Counted from the first letter of the stretch, positions 42,403 through 52,153 are shown. The stretch is DNA of 64,000 nt from Sedimentisphaera salicampi (GCF_002117005.1 NZ_CP021023.1:310001-374000), one strand, 5' to 3'. The notes: generated by a model from the letters alone, not told the origin. Program-made: numbers and translations.

Positions 42403-43869
42403 ATGTATTCCGAATCTTCGCAAGACGAAAAATTTCCCGAAACTGCCGGGATCGCGAAGGCAGCTACGGGAATTAATGGCTTGGATGAAATACTGATGGG
42501 CGGTCTGCCGTCCGGTTCGCTTACGCTCATAAACGGCGGTCCAGGGACAGGCAAGACGATCCTTGGTTCAGAATTTATATATCGCGGGGCGATTAACGGC
42601 GAACCCGGGATAATTCTTTCATTTGAAGAGAAAGCTGAAACACTGAAGAATAACGCTTTAACCCTTGGCTGGGATTTCAGGAAGCTTGAAAATGAAAATA
42701 AGCTTTCAGTTATTGAAGCAAGGATAGACCCTCAAGCGGTGCTTTCAGGCAGGTTTGATTTGTCTGGTCTGCTGGCAATTATTGATAGCGAGGCGGCAAG
42801 AATCAATTCAAAAAGAATCCTCATCGACGGGCCGGATGTCTTTCTCAGGCTCCTTGACGACCTTGTAAAAGAACGCAATGAATTGTACAGTTTCAAAAAT
42901 TGGCTGGAGGACAACCAGATAACTACTGCGCTTACCATAAAAAAGTATGAAGGGGATTACAACCGCTATGAATTTTTGGACTATCTCTGCGACTGTGTTA
43001 TCCAGTTAGACCAGCGGGTTTACAATCAGATTGCCACAAGGCGGCTTCGAGTGCTGAAGTGTCGCGGCTCGGACTTCGGCAGGAATGAATACCCGTTCGC
43101 AATATATCTCAACGGGGTTAAGATAATCCCCGTTACAACCACATCACTCCAGCACAAAGGTCTTGGCAAATCAGTTTCCAGCGGGGTTGAAAAGCTCGAT
43201 GAACTCCTTGGCGGGGGCTACAGGAGAAATTCCTGCAACCTGATTTCAGGTACCTCAGGCACAGGGAAAACCACCCTTGTCTGTTCGTTTGTCAGTTCAA
43301 TATGTCAAAACGGCGAAAAGGCTCTATATATAGATTTTGAAGAATCTCAGCAGGCAGTCGTTGAAGGTATGCTCAGCCCGGGAATCAATCTCAAAGCCCA
43401 CATAGATAAAGGTCTGCTTAAATTTCACCCGGTAATGCCCGAAGCTCTTGGTGTTGAGGAGCATCTGGTGCGGGTTTTTCGTTTGATTGAAGAGTTTAAC
43501 CCGGGATTTCTTGTGGTTGATGCCATTTCTGCCTGCAGGCGTATGGGCGATAAGCACGCGGCCTTCGATTATATCCTGAGGCTCATAAACTACTGCAAAC
43601 AGAGAGGCATTACAACTCTGCTGACAAATCTTGCAGACAACGAGAGAGAGGGTAGGGAAATTACAGGAATTGATCTTTCTTCTGTGATTGACACTGTGAT
43701 TCTGCTTAGAAACGTTGAATTTCAGGGGCGTTTGAATCGCCTTCTGCTAATACTAAAATCTAGAGCAAGGGCTCATTCAAATCAATGTCATCTTTTCAAA
43801 ATTACAGACAATGGTATTAAAATAGGCGGTGTGTATTCAGGTGCGGAGAAAAGAGATGAGCGGCGATAA
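42403..43869 (+). CDS. kaiC: KaiC-family circadian-clock ATPase with two domains
   Basis: The 488-residue protein has two KaiC/RecA-like ATPase domains. CI has Walker A GGPGTGKT (Lys51), LSFEEK with a catalytic Glu and RILIDGPDV. CII has GTSGTGKTT (Lys289), IDFEES and LVVDAISACRR. In KaiC of cyanobacteria the CII phosphosites are Ser and Thr in ISTITD. Here the aligned segment reads LSSVID with Ser426 and Ser427. KaiC hexamers autophosphorylate and hydrolyse ATP, and bind KaiB. No KaiA is seen. The kaiB-like gene overlaps its 3' end. The ribosome site is weak (GGG about 9 bases before ATG). Confidence 0.94.
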   Translation: MYSESSQDEKFPETAGIAKAATGINGLDEILMGGLPSGSLTLINGGPGTGKTILGSEFIYRGAINGEPGIILSFEEKAETLKNNALTLGWDFRKLENENKLSVIEARIDPQAVLSGRFDLSGLLAIIDSEAARINSKRILIDGPDVFLRLLDDLVKERNELYSFKNWLEDNQITTALTIKKYEGDYNRYEFLDYLCDCVIQLDQRVYNQIATRRLRVLKCRGSDFGRNEYPFAIYLNGVKIIPVTTTSLQHKGLGKSVSSGVEKLDELLGGGYRRNSCNLISGTSGTGKTTLVCSFVSSICQNGEKALYIDFEESQQAVVEGMLSPGINLKAHIDKGLLKFHPVMPEALGVEEHLVRVFRLIEEFNPGFLVVDAISACRRMGDKHAAFDYILRLINYCKQRGITTLLTNLADNEREGREITGIDLSSVIDTVILLRNVEFQGRLNRLLLILKSRARAHSNQCHLFKITDNGIKIGGVYSGAEKRDERR

Positions 43870-44137
43870 CACTTTGATGGTTTTGAGGCTTTATGTGGCC
43901 GGAAAAAACGTAAATTCAACTCTGGCCATTGAGAATCTTGAAAAATTGTGCAGAAGATGCAATTCGTTTGAATACGATCTTAAAATTGTAGATGTGCTCA
44001 AAAACCCAGAAACTGCGCTGGAAAAGGGGATTTTCGTTACGCCGGCGCTTGAGATTCTTGAACCGGCTCCAGGGGGTATGGTTTACGGAACACTCTCAGA
44101 CAGTGCTGTTCTAAAACCCTTTTTTCCCAATTTGTGA
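43856..44137 (+). CDS. kaiB: KaiB-like protein
   Basis: The 93-residue protein has the KaiB thioredoxin-like pattern: VLRLYVAGKNVNSTLAIENLEKLCRRC, YDLKIVDVLKNPETALEKGIFVTPALEI and YGTLSDSAVLKPF. KaiB binds phosphorylated KaiC in cyanobacteria. The start at 43856 follows GGAG with 7-base spacing and overlaps kaiC by 14 bp; a GTG at 43829 lacks a site. The order kaiC-kaiB in an apparent two-gene unit is the reverse of the cyanobacterial kaiBC. Confidence 0.9.
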   Translation: MSGDNTLMVLRLYVAGKNVNSTLAIENLEKLCRRCNSFEYDLKIVDVLKNPETALEKGIFVTPALEILEPAPGGMVYGTLSDSAVLKPFFPNL

Positions 44138-44175
44138 TTAGTTATGGACTTTAATTTGGTGTCAAAGCTAATAAT

Positions 44176-45408
44176 ATGGGAAGTAAATTGAGTTATTCCA
44201 GAAAATTTATTTATGGTGCTACCGGACTGTTTGGTCTGCTTGCAGCTTTAAGGCTTATTAAAGTTGTTATTAATGAAAGCAGTTTCATTGATTTTCTCGC
44301 CTATTACGATATTACAAAGACTATCAGAAATGGGGTTGATCCTTATATTCTTGAAAATTTGTCTTTGCAATGGGGAAAACCGCCTATTGTATTTCCGGGA
44401 TATACTGCAATATTTTATCCTATCACATTTTTTTCTTCAGTTGCAGCAGGGTATGTATTTTTAGTATTGAATGTGATAATAACTGTCATTCTTTTCTACT
44501 TGCTGTTTAGAAAAACAGGCCTGATAAGCAGCGATAAAAAAGATTTGTTAGATTCAGGCTTCCTTCTTACTTTATTCATATTTATGAGCTCCACACCCTA
44601 TTTTGCATCGCTGGATCACGGGCAGATCACTATAATTGTAACTTTCTTTCTGATTTCGATTCTCTTAACAAAGCATTTCTATCTTAAGGTGTTATTCTTT
44701 GGTGCGGCCGCTGCGCTGAAATACTCTATGCTGCCTCTTTACGGTCTTGCTCTGTTTTTCAAAAAAAATTACCGGCTTTGCATATTCTCATTTGTTCTGT
44801 TTTTGCTTTTCGCAGCAGTTCCTCTGCTTCTTGGACATAATCTTATCGAGCTCTATTCGAGCTATACAGAACCCCTATTAACTCAGGTTTCAGAGGGAGG
44901 CTTCAATACATTCGCTGTGAGCGGATACAATATGATTCACCTGGATTTCATTGCTGTTAAATGGTTGCAATTAACCGCAAAAATATCCTGTGCGGCTTTA
45001 TTTTTCTATGCCCTGTTCCTAACCAGGAAAGATGAGAACATAAGTATGCATCTTATGTTTTTTATTACCTCCCTGACGATGTTGATATCTTACCATCGAC
45101 TGTACGATCTTGTTTTTGTTTTGCCCTTTGCGCTTTATCTAATAAATATTTACCTAAGGGAGGGTAAGTTTTTCAAGGCTGCTGTAACTTCAGGCTTTGT
45201 TGGTTTCTTTATTATTCCCGAGTCGATCATATTCAATTCTGCGGATTTTTTGGGTAGTTTTGTGAAAGGTAATTCTGCCATTCATTTGACAAGTTTTAAT
45301 CGAAATCAGTACGCAAATATGTTTCCAGTACTGCCTGCAGCCTGCATCTTTCTCACTATATGGGCATTTTATCTTTTAGTTGTACGATACAGGGAATCGC
45401 AAAAATAG
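44176..45408 (+). CDS. Glycosyltransferase family 87-like (DUF2029) membrane protein
   Basis: The 410-residue protein has about ten transmembrane helices. It has the GT87/DUF2029 landmarks: an acidic start region (SFIDFLAYYDITKTIRNGVDPY), KPPIVFPGYTAIFYPI, SLDHGQITIIVT and a helix AAALKYSMLPLYGLALFFKKN. Such GT-C enzymes use polyprenyl-phosphate sugars outside the membrane. It starts the glycan gene cluster after kaiB, but the gap has no clear terminator, so read-through from kaiCB is possible. Confidence 0.82.
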   Translation: MGSKLSYSRKFIYGATGLFGLLAALRLIKVVINESSFIDFLAYYDITKTIRNGVDPYILENLSLQWGKPPIVFPGYTAIFYPITFFSSVAAGYVFLVLNVIITVILFYLLFRKTGLISSDKKDLLDSGFLLTLFIFMSSTPYFASLDHGQITIIVTFFLISILLTKHFYLKVLFFGAAAALKYSMLPLYGLALFFKKNYRLCIFSFVLFLLFAAVPLLLGHNLIELYSSYTEPLLTQVSEGGFNTFAVSGYNMIHLDFIAVKWLQLTAKISCAALFFYALFLTRKDENISMHLMFFITSLTMLISYHRLYDLVFVLPFALYLINIYLREGKFFKAAVTSGFVGFFIIPESIIFNSADFLGSFVKGNSAIHLTSFNRNQYANMFPVLPAACIFLTIWAFYLLVVRYRESQK

Positions 45409-45439
45409 GTTGAATATATTAATTTAGAAAGCTGCTATT

Positions 45440-47062
45440 ATGGGAAGTATCAAAAAATTTTCTAAGATCGGCGTGTTTTACAGCGGTAATAAGGCCCGCC
45501 TGCTGCTTGTTCTGCTCATACCTTTAGTTCTTCTCGCCCCTTATATTGCCGGCAGCCTCTTCAGCGGAGATACCTTTTTCACCGGCTATTTAATGAATGC
45601 CCACGATCAGAATATCTATTACAGTTTTATGAAGCAGGCTCAGGATGGGCATATAAGATTTCTGAACCTCAGCTGCGATATTCCGCACGAGAGGGAGTAT
45701 ATACATACCCTTTTCCTATTGCTTGGCGGGATTTCAGGGCTTTTGAATTTGCCTCTATGGCTTGTTTATCTTGTTTCCAAATATATTTTTTCTGTGTTAT
45801 TTGGCTTTGCAGCTTGGGCGATGCTCAAAAAAGTCGTATCGGGCGGTTGGCTTACTACCGGCCTTCTTGCTGTTATGCTTGGCTCCGGTTTCGGGCTGTT
45901 TGGGAAGATATTCAGTTTAATCTCGGGTATTGAGGTATCAGGGGAGGCGATGTCTTCCTTCCCGGGCGATCTCTGGATGCCTGAGATGACCGTATGGAAC
46001 TCAATCAACTATACGCCTCTTTTCATTTGGAGCTATCTTCTTATAGTTCTGATTTACGGCGGCATATATTTTGGCGAAAAAAAAGAATCATTCAAACCGT
46101 TTTTGGTCTCCGCCGGCTCTGTTTTTCTCATCGGTCTTTCTCATTCATACGACCTCGTTCCAATTGCATTTATATCCTTTGCTTTGTTCCTTTTGTTCAG
46201 ATTTTTCAAAAGCTGGCCGTTTAAGCAGCGGGTCTTCTGGGGCTACTCTGCTTACGGCGTTTTATTTTTCGCCACACTGCTTTATCAGTATTATGTGCTC
46301 AAGACGAATGCCGGTTTCAGCCTCTGGGCGGAGAAGAACGTTAATCTACCGCCAAACTTTATTGTGATTCTAATGGGTTTCGGCCTGCTCTCCCTCGGTT
46401 ATGTAGAATGTATTCTCAGAGTTTTCAAGTTTAAGCAAATGAGCTTAGAGCTCAAATTTATGGCGATATGGCTCCTTCTACAAACGGCTCTGATGTATTC
46501 GCCGTTTGCATTTTCGAGGCGATTTATACTCGGTATTAGTGTGCCGTTAGCTGTGTTTTTCGTGCTGTTTCTCAAGAGACTTCCCAATACAAAATTGCCG
46601 CCGAAAATTTCATATACTCTCTGCGGGCTTCTGCTTTGTATTACTTTTCTTACGCCTGCCTATCAAGTTGCTGCAAATTTCGGGAAAGTGGTTATCAGAG
46701 ACTCAAGATTTTTCTATTCTCAAGAGGCCTATTCCGCCTACAGCTATATCTCCAATAACCTTACTGAAGAAGATACATTGCTTTCCGGTATTAAAGAGTC
46801 TAACAGGGCACTGAGATTCAGCTCAGCGCCGGTATCAGCAGGGAGCACTCAGCAAACGCCGGAGGATGTACGGAATAAGGTGGAGGTTCTTTTCTCTCAA
46901 GCCGGCGGGGAGCTTGATAATTTCGTTCAGAACAGAGGCATAAGCCATATCTTGTGCAATAAATCAGAGCATAAAGCCTTCCTCAATAAAAATAAAGGTT
47001 TTCTCAGTAAAAATGATGTTGTTTTTGAAAATGATCTTTATATTGTTTATGAAGTGATGTGA
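45440..47062 (+). CDS. Large polytopic membrane protein, probable GT-C fold glycosyltransferase
   Basis: The 540-residue protein has about ten hydrophobic helices and a soluble C-terminal domain (about 440-540). The first loop has FLMNAHDQNIYYSFMKQAQDGHIRF, resembling the Asp-containing first loop of GT-C enzymes, where an Asp-rich motif binds the lipid-linked sugar donor. I could not assign a numbered family. It lies between GT87-like and GT2-GtrA genes, so lipid-linked glycan assembly is the likely role. Confidence 0.7.
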   Translation: MGSIKKFSKIGVFYSGNKARLLLVLLIPLVLLAPYIAGSLFSGDTFFTGYLMNAHDQNIYYSFMKQAQDGHIRFLNLSCDIPHEREYIHTLFLLLGGISGLLNLPLWLVYLVSKYIFSVLFGFAAWAMLKKVVSGGWLTTGLLAVMLGSGFGLFGKIFSLISGIEVSGEAMSSFPGDLWMPEMTVWNSINYTPLFIWSYLLIVLIYGGIYFGEKKESFKPFLVSAGSVFLIGLSHSYDLVPIAFISFALFLLFRFFKSWPFKQRVFWGYSAYGVLFFATLLYQYYVLKTNAGFSLWAEKNVNLPPNFIVILMGFGLLSLGYVECILRVFKFKQMSLELKFMAIWLLLQTALMYSPFAFSRRFILGISVPLAVFFVLFLKRLPNTKLPPKISYTLCGLLLCITFLTPAYQVAANFGKVVIRDSRFFYSQEAYSAYSYISNNLTEEDTLLSGIKESNRALRFSSAPVSAGSTQQTPEDVRNKVEVLFSQAGGELDNFVQNRGISHILCNKSEHKAFLNKNKGFLSKNDVVFENDLYIVYEVM

Positions 47063-47256
47063 TTTGCCCTCGGCATAATCTCTTGATACGTTTGAATGTT
47101 TTGGCATAAGTTTATAAAAATAGAGCGTAAAATTGATATTTATCAAAATAAACTATCCATCAGGATAAATAAGCAAAAGATGATTTTGATTTTAGAATGT
47201 TTTCTATTAAATATAATAATACCATTATTTTTATTCAGTTTTTTAAGGGGCATTGA

Positions 47257-48426
47257 ATGAATCCCTCTCATGGGGAAGTTAAAGAGAACATTGAATTATT
47301 TGATTTTTCTGCTGATTTTGAGCCGAAAGATGAAGAAAACGCTGATTTTGTTAGTGTTGTAATTCCGGTTTATAAAGAAGAAGCCAACATCCCGTTAGTC
47401 GTGAGAGAGGTTTCTAAGGTTTTAGAAGCAGGCAAATATTCATATGAGCTCATTTTGGTTGATGATAACAGTCAGGATGGGTCTGTTGAACAATTAAAGA
47501 AGCTCCAGCAGGAAGGGCTTCCAGTATGTATGATTGTTAGGAAAAATCAGAGGGGGCTGAGTTCAGCAGTTATAGAGGGATTTAAGAGGGCGAAAGGTTC
47601 AGTGCTGGTTTGTATGGATGCTGATTTGAGCCATCCCCCAAAAACTTTACCGGAATTGATTAAAGCTGTCTTAGAGGAGCAGGCAGATTTTGCGATAGGA
47701 AGCAGATATGTCGAAGGTGCGGCAATTGAAAAGGACAGTAGCATTTTCAGGCGTTTGAGCGGTAAGATCGCAAGATTGATGGCTTTGCCGTTCACTAAAG
47801 CCAAAGATCCGGTGTCCGGTTTTTTTGCTTTGAAGAAACAAACCTTTCTAAGCAGCGCATATTTAAATCCCATAGGATCTAAAATCGGCCTTGAGCTGAT
47901 CGTAAAATGCGGCTGCAGGAATATCAAAGAGATCCCAATATTCTTCTCAGACAGGAAATCCGGCAGCAGTAAGCTTAATTTCAAAGAGCAGCTCAGATAT
48001 ATCCAGCACATAAAAAGATTATTCGATTATAAATACGGCAATCTGGCAAAATTCTTTCAGTTCTGCATTGTCGGGGCAACAGGGGCCGTTGTTGACCTTA
48101 CATCATACAACATCTTTATGAGTTTTATGCCAATAGAAACAGCCAGAATAATTGCTATTATCACAGCAATGACTTGGAATTTCGAAATGAACAGGCGCTT
48201 TACATTCAGCTACGGCAAGCACCGGCACTGGTTAAAGCAGTACTTCGGTTTTGTTTGCTGCTGCTCTATAGGGGCAGTGGTGAACTGGTTTGTCAGTATG
48301 TCATTAAGCAGGAATTTTGAATTCTGGTCAGAGCATCTAACCCTGGCGGCAGCTGTTGGAATACTATGCGGCACGTTATTTAATTTCCTGCTGAACAGAT
48401 TTTGGGTTTACAGAAAAAAGGACTAA
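47257..48426 (+). CDS. Glycosyltransferase family 2 (polyprenol-phosphate mannosyltransferase-like) with GtrA domain
   Basis: Residues about 30-250 are GT2: VSVVIPVYKEEANIPLVVREV, ILVDDNSQDGS, and CMDADLSHPPKTLPEL with the DxD-type acidic motif. This closely follows dolichol-phosphate mannosyltransferases. The C-terminal 120 residues form four helices of a GtrA-like domain (FCIVGATGAVVDLTSYNIFM, FNFLLNRFWVYRK). It should make a polyprenyl-phosphate sugar on the cytosolic side, and the GtrA part may help flip it. A GGG ribosome site precedes the ATG. Confidence 0.94.
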   Translation: MNPSHGEVKENIELFDFSADFEPKDEENADFVSVVIPVYKEEANIPLVVREVSKVLEAGKYSYELILVDDNSQDGSVEQLKKLQQEGLPVCMIVRKNQRGLSSAVIEGFKRAKGSVLVCMDADLSHPPKTLPELIKAVLEEQADFAIGSRYVEGAAIEKDSSIFRRLSGKIARLMALPFTKAKDPVSGFFALKKQTFLSSAYLNPIGSKIGLELIVKCGCRNIKEIPIFFSDRKSGSSKLNFKEQLRYIQHIKRLFDYKYGNLAKFFQFCIVGATGAVVDLTSYNIFMSFMPIETARIIAIITAMTWNFEMNRRFTFSYGKHRHWLKQYFGFVCCCSIGAVVNWFVSMSLSRNFEFWSEHLTLAAAVGILCGTLFNFLLNRFWVYRKKD

Positions 48427-48441
48427 TGGGAATTTTTTAAA

Positions 48442-50061
48442 ATGGAAGCAAAGCGGCCAGAAATATTTGATCTTTTCCGGATTTACAGGCTTCTGTTTAT
48501 AACAGGCCTTGGGATTTTCGCTCTTCTTATTTATCATTTCGGCGGGTTTGAGAGTTCGGGGATTTCGTTTAATTCGATAATTCTATTATTTGGGGCGGCG
48601 TGTTTAGGGCTTTTTCTAAGGAGCCTGCGGCGGAAGCTGTTTTTCGGGAAGGAGATTTCTCTGCACCAGTCTATGTCGTTTGAGGTAGTGATGCAGTATC
48701 TGCATTTTATGAGCCCTCTGCTTCCGGAAAAGACCTTTGAATCAGAGTTCCTAGCGCGAGAAACACGGATATCATCTGAGAAAATAAGCTTATGGCTTCA
48801 TTCAAGGGTGCTGGGAGTTTATTTTATCTGTTCGCTCGCCGGCCTTCTTGTCTCAATCTTATACGCCAGCTTAGTGTTTTCTGTGATTTTTGCCGTTTCG
48901 GCAGCCGCTGCTTTGCTGGTTGCTTTTTTGAGAAAACACATAGGCGTTTTGAGCTATGTCAATTCTGTTGTATTTGGTGTTATTGTCTGGGGGCTGGAGG
49001 GGCTTGTTGTAACATCAGTGCTCAATCATTTCGTATCGCCGGCAGATTCATGGACGGCATACCTCATATTAACTGCCGTGATAGAATTATCTCCTGTACC
49101 TTTTGCAGTTGGTCTTGCTGAACTGCCTCTGCTGATTTTTGAATCGCCTGTTATTTTCTGGCTGTGCGTTGTGTTCCATTTGTCGAGAATAATCCCCGTA
49201 CTTGCCTTATCAGCGGTTTACATAACACGATACAAGTTTAAAATTTCCGATTTCTTCAACCCGAGGATCATAGAATTTCTCCATAGATACCCTGAACAGG
49301 AAATCCCTGGGATAGAGGAAAACGAAGACGCCCCTGATGTGAGCATTGTTATACCGGCATACAATGAGGAGCAAAGACTTCCGGCTTTTATGAAGGATAT
49401 ATTGAATTATATAGAAGCAAACAGTTCTCGCTTATCTATAGAGGTTGTCATAGTTGATGACGGCTCAAGCGATAACACTGTTGAGGTTGCTCAGAAATTG
49501 GCAGGTGAAAATCCGAGCGTCAGACTTCTGCGTCAAGTAAGGAATCAGGGCAAGGGAGCAGCCGTGCGAAGGGGAATGCTTGAGGCAAAAGGACGGTATG
49601 CGCTTTACGCTGATGCGGATGGTGCAACGCCCATAAGGGAGCTGGATAAATTTATTCCATTTATTGAAAACCGTGATAAAATAGTAATAGGCTCTCGTAA
49701 TATATCTGCCAGTGATGTTAAGCAGGAGAGAGAAGGTTTGAGGTCTGTAATGGGCGCAGCTTTTTACAAGATGGTCAATTTCCTTGCAGTTCCAGGTATC
49801 AAAGACACTCAGTGCGGGTTCAAAATGTACAGAAGGGATATAATCCATAAGATTTTCACACGCTCACTTGAAAACGGATGGGCGTTTGATGTTGAGCTTC
49901 TCTATCTGGCTCAGCTTATGGGCCATTCGATTGTAGAAGTGCCGGTGAACTGGCACGAAGTGGAAGGTTCGAAAATCAGCCCTGTAAAAGATGCCTTGAA
50001 AATGCTGGCCGCTATCTTTAGGATAAGAAGCAGGCAAGGGGGGTTTTTGAGTGATTCCTAA
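48442..50061 (+). CDS. Fusion of a flippase-like membrane region and a GT2 (ALG5-like) glycosyltransferase
   Basis: The N-terminal 290 residues hold about eight transmembrane helices similar to lysylphosphatidylglycerol synthase/YbhN-type TM regions (VVMQYLHFMSPLLPEKTFE, ELSPVPFAVGLAELPLLIF). Residues about 300-530 form a GT2 enzyme of the polyprenyl-phosphate glucose type: VSIVIPAYNEEQRLPAFMKDI, VVIVDDGSSDNTVEVA, YADADGATPI, then DTQCGFKMYRRDI and the ALG5-like C-terminal EVPVNWHEVEGSKI. The order is unusual, since these two modules are usually separate. It starts 15 bp after the GT2-GtrA gene. It probably makes a lipid-linked sugar for surface glycans. Confidence 0.9.
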   Translation: MEAKRPEIFDLFRIYRLLFITGLGIFALLIYHFGGFESSGISFNSIILLFGAACLGLFLRSLRRKLFFGKEISLHQSMSFEVVMQYLHFMSPLLPEKTFESEFLARETRISSEKISLWLHSRVLGVYFICSLAGLLVSILYASLVFSVIFAVSAAAALLVAFLRKHIGVLSYVNSVVFGVIVWGLEGLVVTSVLNHFVSPADSWTAYLILTAVIELSPVPFAVGLAELPLLIFESPVIFWLCVVFHLSRIIPVLALSAVYITRYKFKISDFFNPRIIEFLHRYPEQEIPGIEENEDAPDVSIVIPAYNEEQRLPAFMKDILNYIEANSSRLSIEVVIVDDGSSDNTVEVAQKLAGENPSVRLLRQVRNQGKGAAVRRGMLEAKGRYALYADADGATPIRELDKFIPFIENRDKIVIGSRNISASDVKQEREGLRSVMGAAFYKMVNFLAVPGIKDTQCGFKMYRRDIIHKIFTRSLENGWAFDVELLYLAQLMGHSIVEVPVNWHEVEGSKISPVKDALKMLAAIFRIRSRQGGFLSDS

Positions 50062-50123
50062 GCCCTTGTTTTGTATAATACAGGATTGCGTTTATTAGAA
50101 GAATAACACTTTAGGGTTTAAGT

Positions 50124-51134
50124 ATGATAGATTACTTCAAAGATTTAGCAAAGTCGTTCATAGGCAGAGGGAATTTGCGATGCTATATACTCAATTACTC
50201 TCCCCCGGTAATAGTCTGTTATGAATACGATTTTCTCAGATCGAAGGATCAGATAATAAAAACTCTGCCCAAGGACAGAGTGTCTTATGTGCTTTTTATG
50301 CTGGGCTGGCACAGGCAGACAAAAGAGCGTATTGATGACTTGGTGAAGGATATACATAGCTTTCAGGCTGAAAACGAAGCGGTTGAATATGTGTGTATGG
50401 CAAACAGCGAGGACGAAAACCGCAAGATTCAAAACGCAGGGCTCAAGAGCTTTTTCTGCCATCAGAATGCATTTTTGGATACGAGTAAATACAAGATTGT
50501 ACCTGATACTAAAAAGAGCTTTGATGCAATATATGTTGCAAGGATTACACCTTTCAAAAGGCATGAACTTGCACGTAAAATTGAGAGTCTCAAGATTGTG
50601 GGTGTGCATTCAGAGAGGGAAACTCAGCATTATAACAAAATAAGGGCAATTCTTCCGCAGGCTGAGTACACAGAATCTGTACCTTCCAGTAAAATTTACA
50701 AGGTTATAAATGAAGCACGATGCGGGCTTTGCCTTTCAAAGGAAGAAGGCGCTATGTTTGTCAGTGCTGAGTATCTGCTTTGCGGGCTCGGTATTGTGAA
50801 CACCCCCAATATAGGAGGCAGAGATGAGCTTTTCAGCGATGAGTATGTTGTAACTGTACAGGATGATGAAGACGCCGTGGCTGAGGGGGTTCAGGAAATT
50901 ATAAGGAGGGATTTAGATCCTTACTTAATCCGAAAAAAGACAATCGAGATTATGAACTCCCACCGAGAGAGACTGAAGAATTTTATTCAGGAAAAATGCG
51001 ATCAGGCAGGTGCTGGATATGATTATTCAGCTCACTGGCAAGATATTTTTACTCATAAGCTTGGAATTAGGGTAACTGTCCCTATTTTCAGCCGGCAGAG
51101 AAAACGCATACTTAATAAAAACACCCGCCTATAG
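50124..51134 (+). CDS. Glycosyltransferase, GT4-like C-terminal fold
   Basis: The 336-residue protein has a GT-B style C-terminal half with the nucleotide-sugar segment CLSKEEGAMFVSAEYLLCGLGIVNTPNIGGRDELF, where the two Glu are spaced as in GT4 (E-x7-E). FDAIYVARITPFKRHELA is the start of that domain. The N-terminal acceptor domain is poorly conserved. AGGG precedes the ATG, and it ends the glycan cluster. Confidence 0.82.
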   Translation: MIDYFKDLAKSFIGRGNLRCYILNYSPPVIVCYEYDFLRSKDQIIKTLPKDRVSYVLFMLGWHRQTKERIDDLVKDIHSFQAENEAVEYVCMANSEDENRKIQNAGLKSFFCHQNAFLDTSKYKIVPDTKKSFDAIYVARITPFKRHELARKIESLKIVGVHSERETQHYNKIRAILPQAEYTESVPSSKIYKVINEARCGLCLSKEEGAMFVSAEYLLCGLGIVNTPNIGGRDELFSDEYVVTVQDDEDAVAEGVQEIIRRDLDPYLIRKKTIEIMNSHRERLKNFIQEKCDQAGAGYDYSAHWQDIFTHKLGIRVTVPIFSRQRKRILNKNTRL

Positions 51135-51168
51135 ATGGGGCTTTATTGCTGCTTTTCAGGAACCAAGG

Positions 51169-52143
51169 TTAATCTGCGTTTGCCGGCCGACGAAAAACAT
51201 CATCAATATGGTTCCAGAAATCCTCGCTAACCTCAGAATTGGCGTATTCAGATGCCTGCTGATAGAGCTGGAGTCTTTGTGATTCTATTTTATCCTTGAG
51301 CATCTGCATTCCGGGAAGAAGCTTTGGGAACGGTCTTGCGCTTCCGAAATATTCAATCGTCCTCTGCTTTTCTTCCTCAATGAGATTTTCCAAGCCTATT
51401 TTCCAAACGTCTCGATCGTGCATATCCCCAAGCATAGTTTGGAAATTTTTAACTTTAGTTATTGTTTGCTCAAGCGAGCCATCAAATGCCTTGTCAGCAG
51501 CTTCAAGACAGTAGCGGGTTTTCTTAACGGCAATTCTGAGCTTGTGGTGGCCGCCGTTGTTTTCTATGTCCTTTAGAAGCTCAAGCTTGTTTATCACATC
51601 ATTTTTATGCGGCGAGATTCTCTCTCTGAGTCTTTCCAAAAGAGACTCGCTGATTCTCGGGATTTCTTTGTTTCTAAGGGGGAAGAGCATTCTTTCAGTG
51701 TCAAGATGCATATCGATGAGAATATTTTTATCCTCAAAACGCCTTATCTCTTTAGCCATCTTAGGCTGCAATTTTTGCCTTGCCTGCTGTTTTCTAAGAA
51801 GAGCTCTTCTGAGACCCGGCACCTGCCTTCTCGAATCGTAATTGAGCTCAGAGAGAATGCCTTCAATGAAAATAATCTCAACATCCAAATCCCTCGCTTC
51901 AGACATTCCTTTAAGAAGCTTTTTGAGCTGTTTTTGCCAGTTGTCCGCTCTTTCCTTGCCGTAAACATCTCCAAACAGACGCAAAACAGCCCTCAGCCTT
52001 CTCGAAGCCAATCGAACCTTATGAACATCTTCCACATCCCTTGCAAATTTAGCGCCTTCAAGCCGCTTAGTAATAGTTTTAAGCTGTTTTTTTACATTCT
52101 CGCAAGCGAGTTGTTGGGTTGCGGAATCTTGATTTTGCTGCAT
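51169..52143 (-). CDS. CHAD domain protein
   Basis: The 324-residue protein is mostly a CHAD domain: histidine-rich helices with conserved basic residues, VEDVHKVRLASRRLRAVLRLFGDVYG, EARDLDVEIIFIEGIL, HKLRIAVKKTRYCLEAAD and MLGDMHDRDVWK. CHAD domains bind inorganic polyphosphate. The start at 52143 is supported by GGAGAGG directly upstream; an in-frame start at 52203 lies inside the upstream gene. Only 10 bp separate it from the guanylate kinase-like gene, so they are co-transcribed. Confidence 0.9.
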   Translation of the reverse strand: MQQNQDSATQQLACENVKKQLKTITKRLEGAKFARDVEDVHKVRLASRRLRAVLRLFGDVYGKERADNWQKQLKKLLKGMSEARDLDVEIIFIEGILSELNYDSRRQVPGLRRALLRKQQARQKLQPKMAKEIRRFEDKNILIDMHLDTERMLFPLRNKEIPRISESLLERLRERISPHKNDVINKLELLKDIENNGGHHKLRIAVKKTRYCLEAADKAFDGSLEQTITKVKNFQTMLGDMHDRDVWKIGLENLIEEEKQRTIEYFGSARPFPKLLPGMQMLKDKIESQRLQLYQQASEYANSEVSEDFWNHIDDVFRRPANAD

Positions 52144-52153
52144 TTTCCTCTCC

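Noticed and set aside
42287-42496. A 69-residue open frame (plus) before and into kaiC
   Set aside because: It runs into kaiC in another frame and its sequence resembles no family; it has only a weak GGTG site. A short leader peptide is not excluded.
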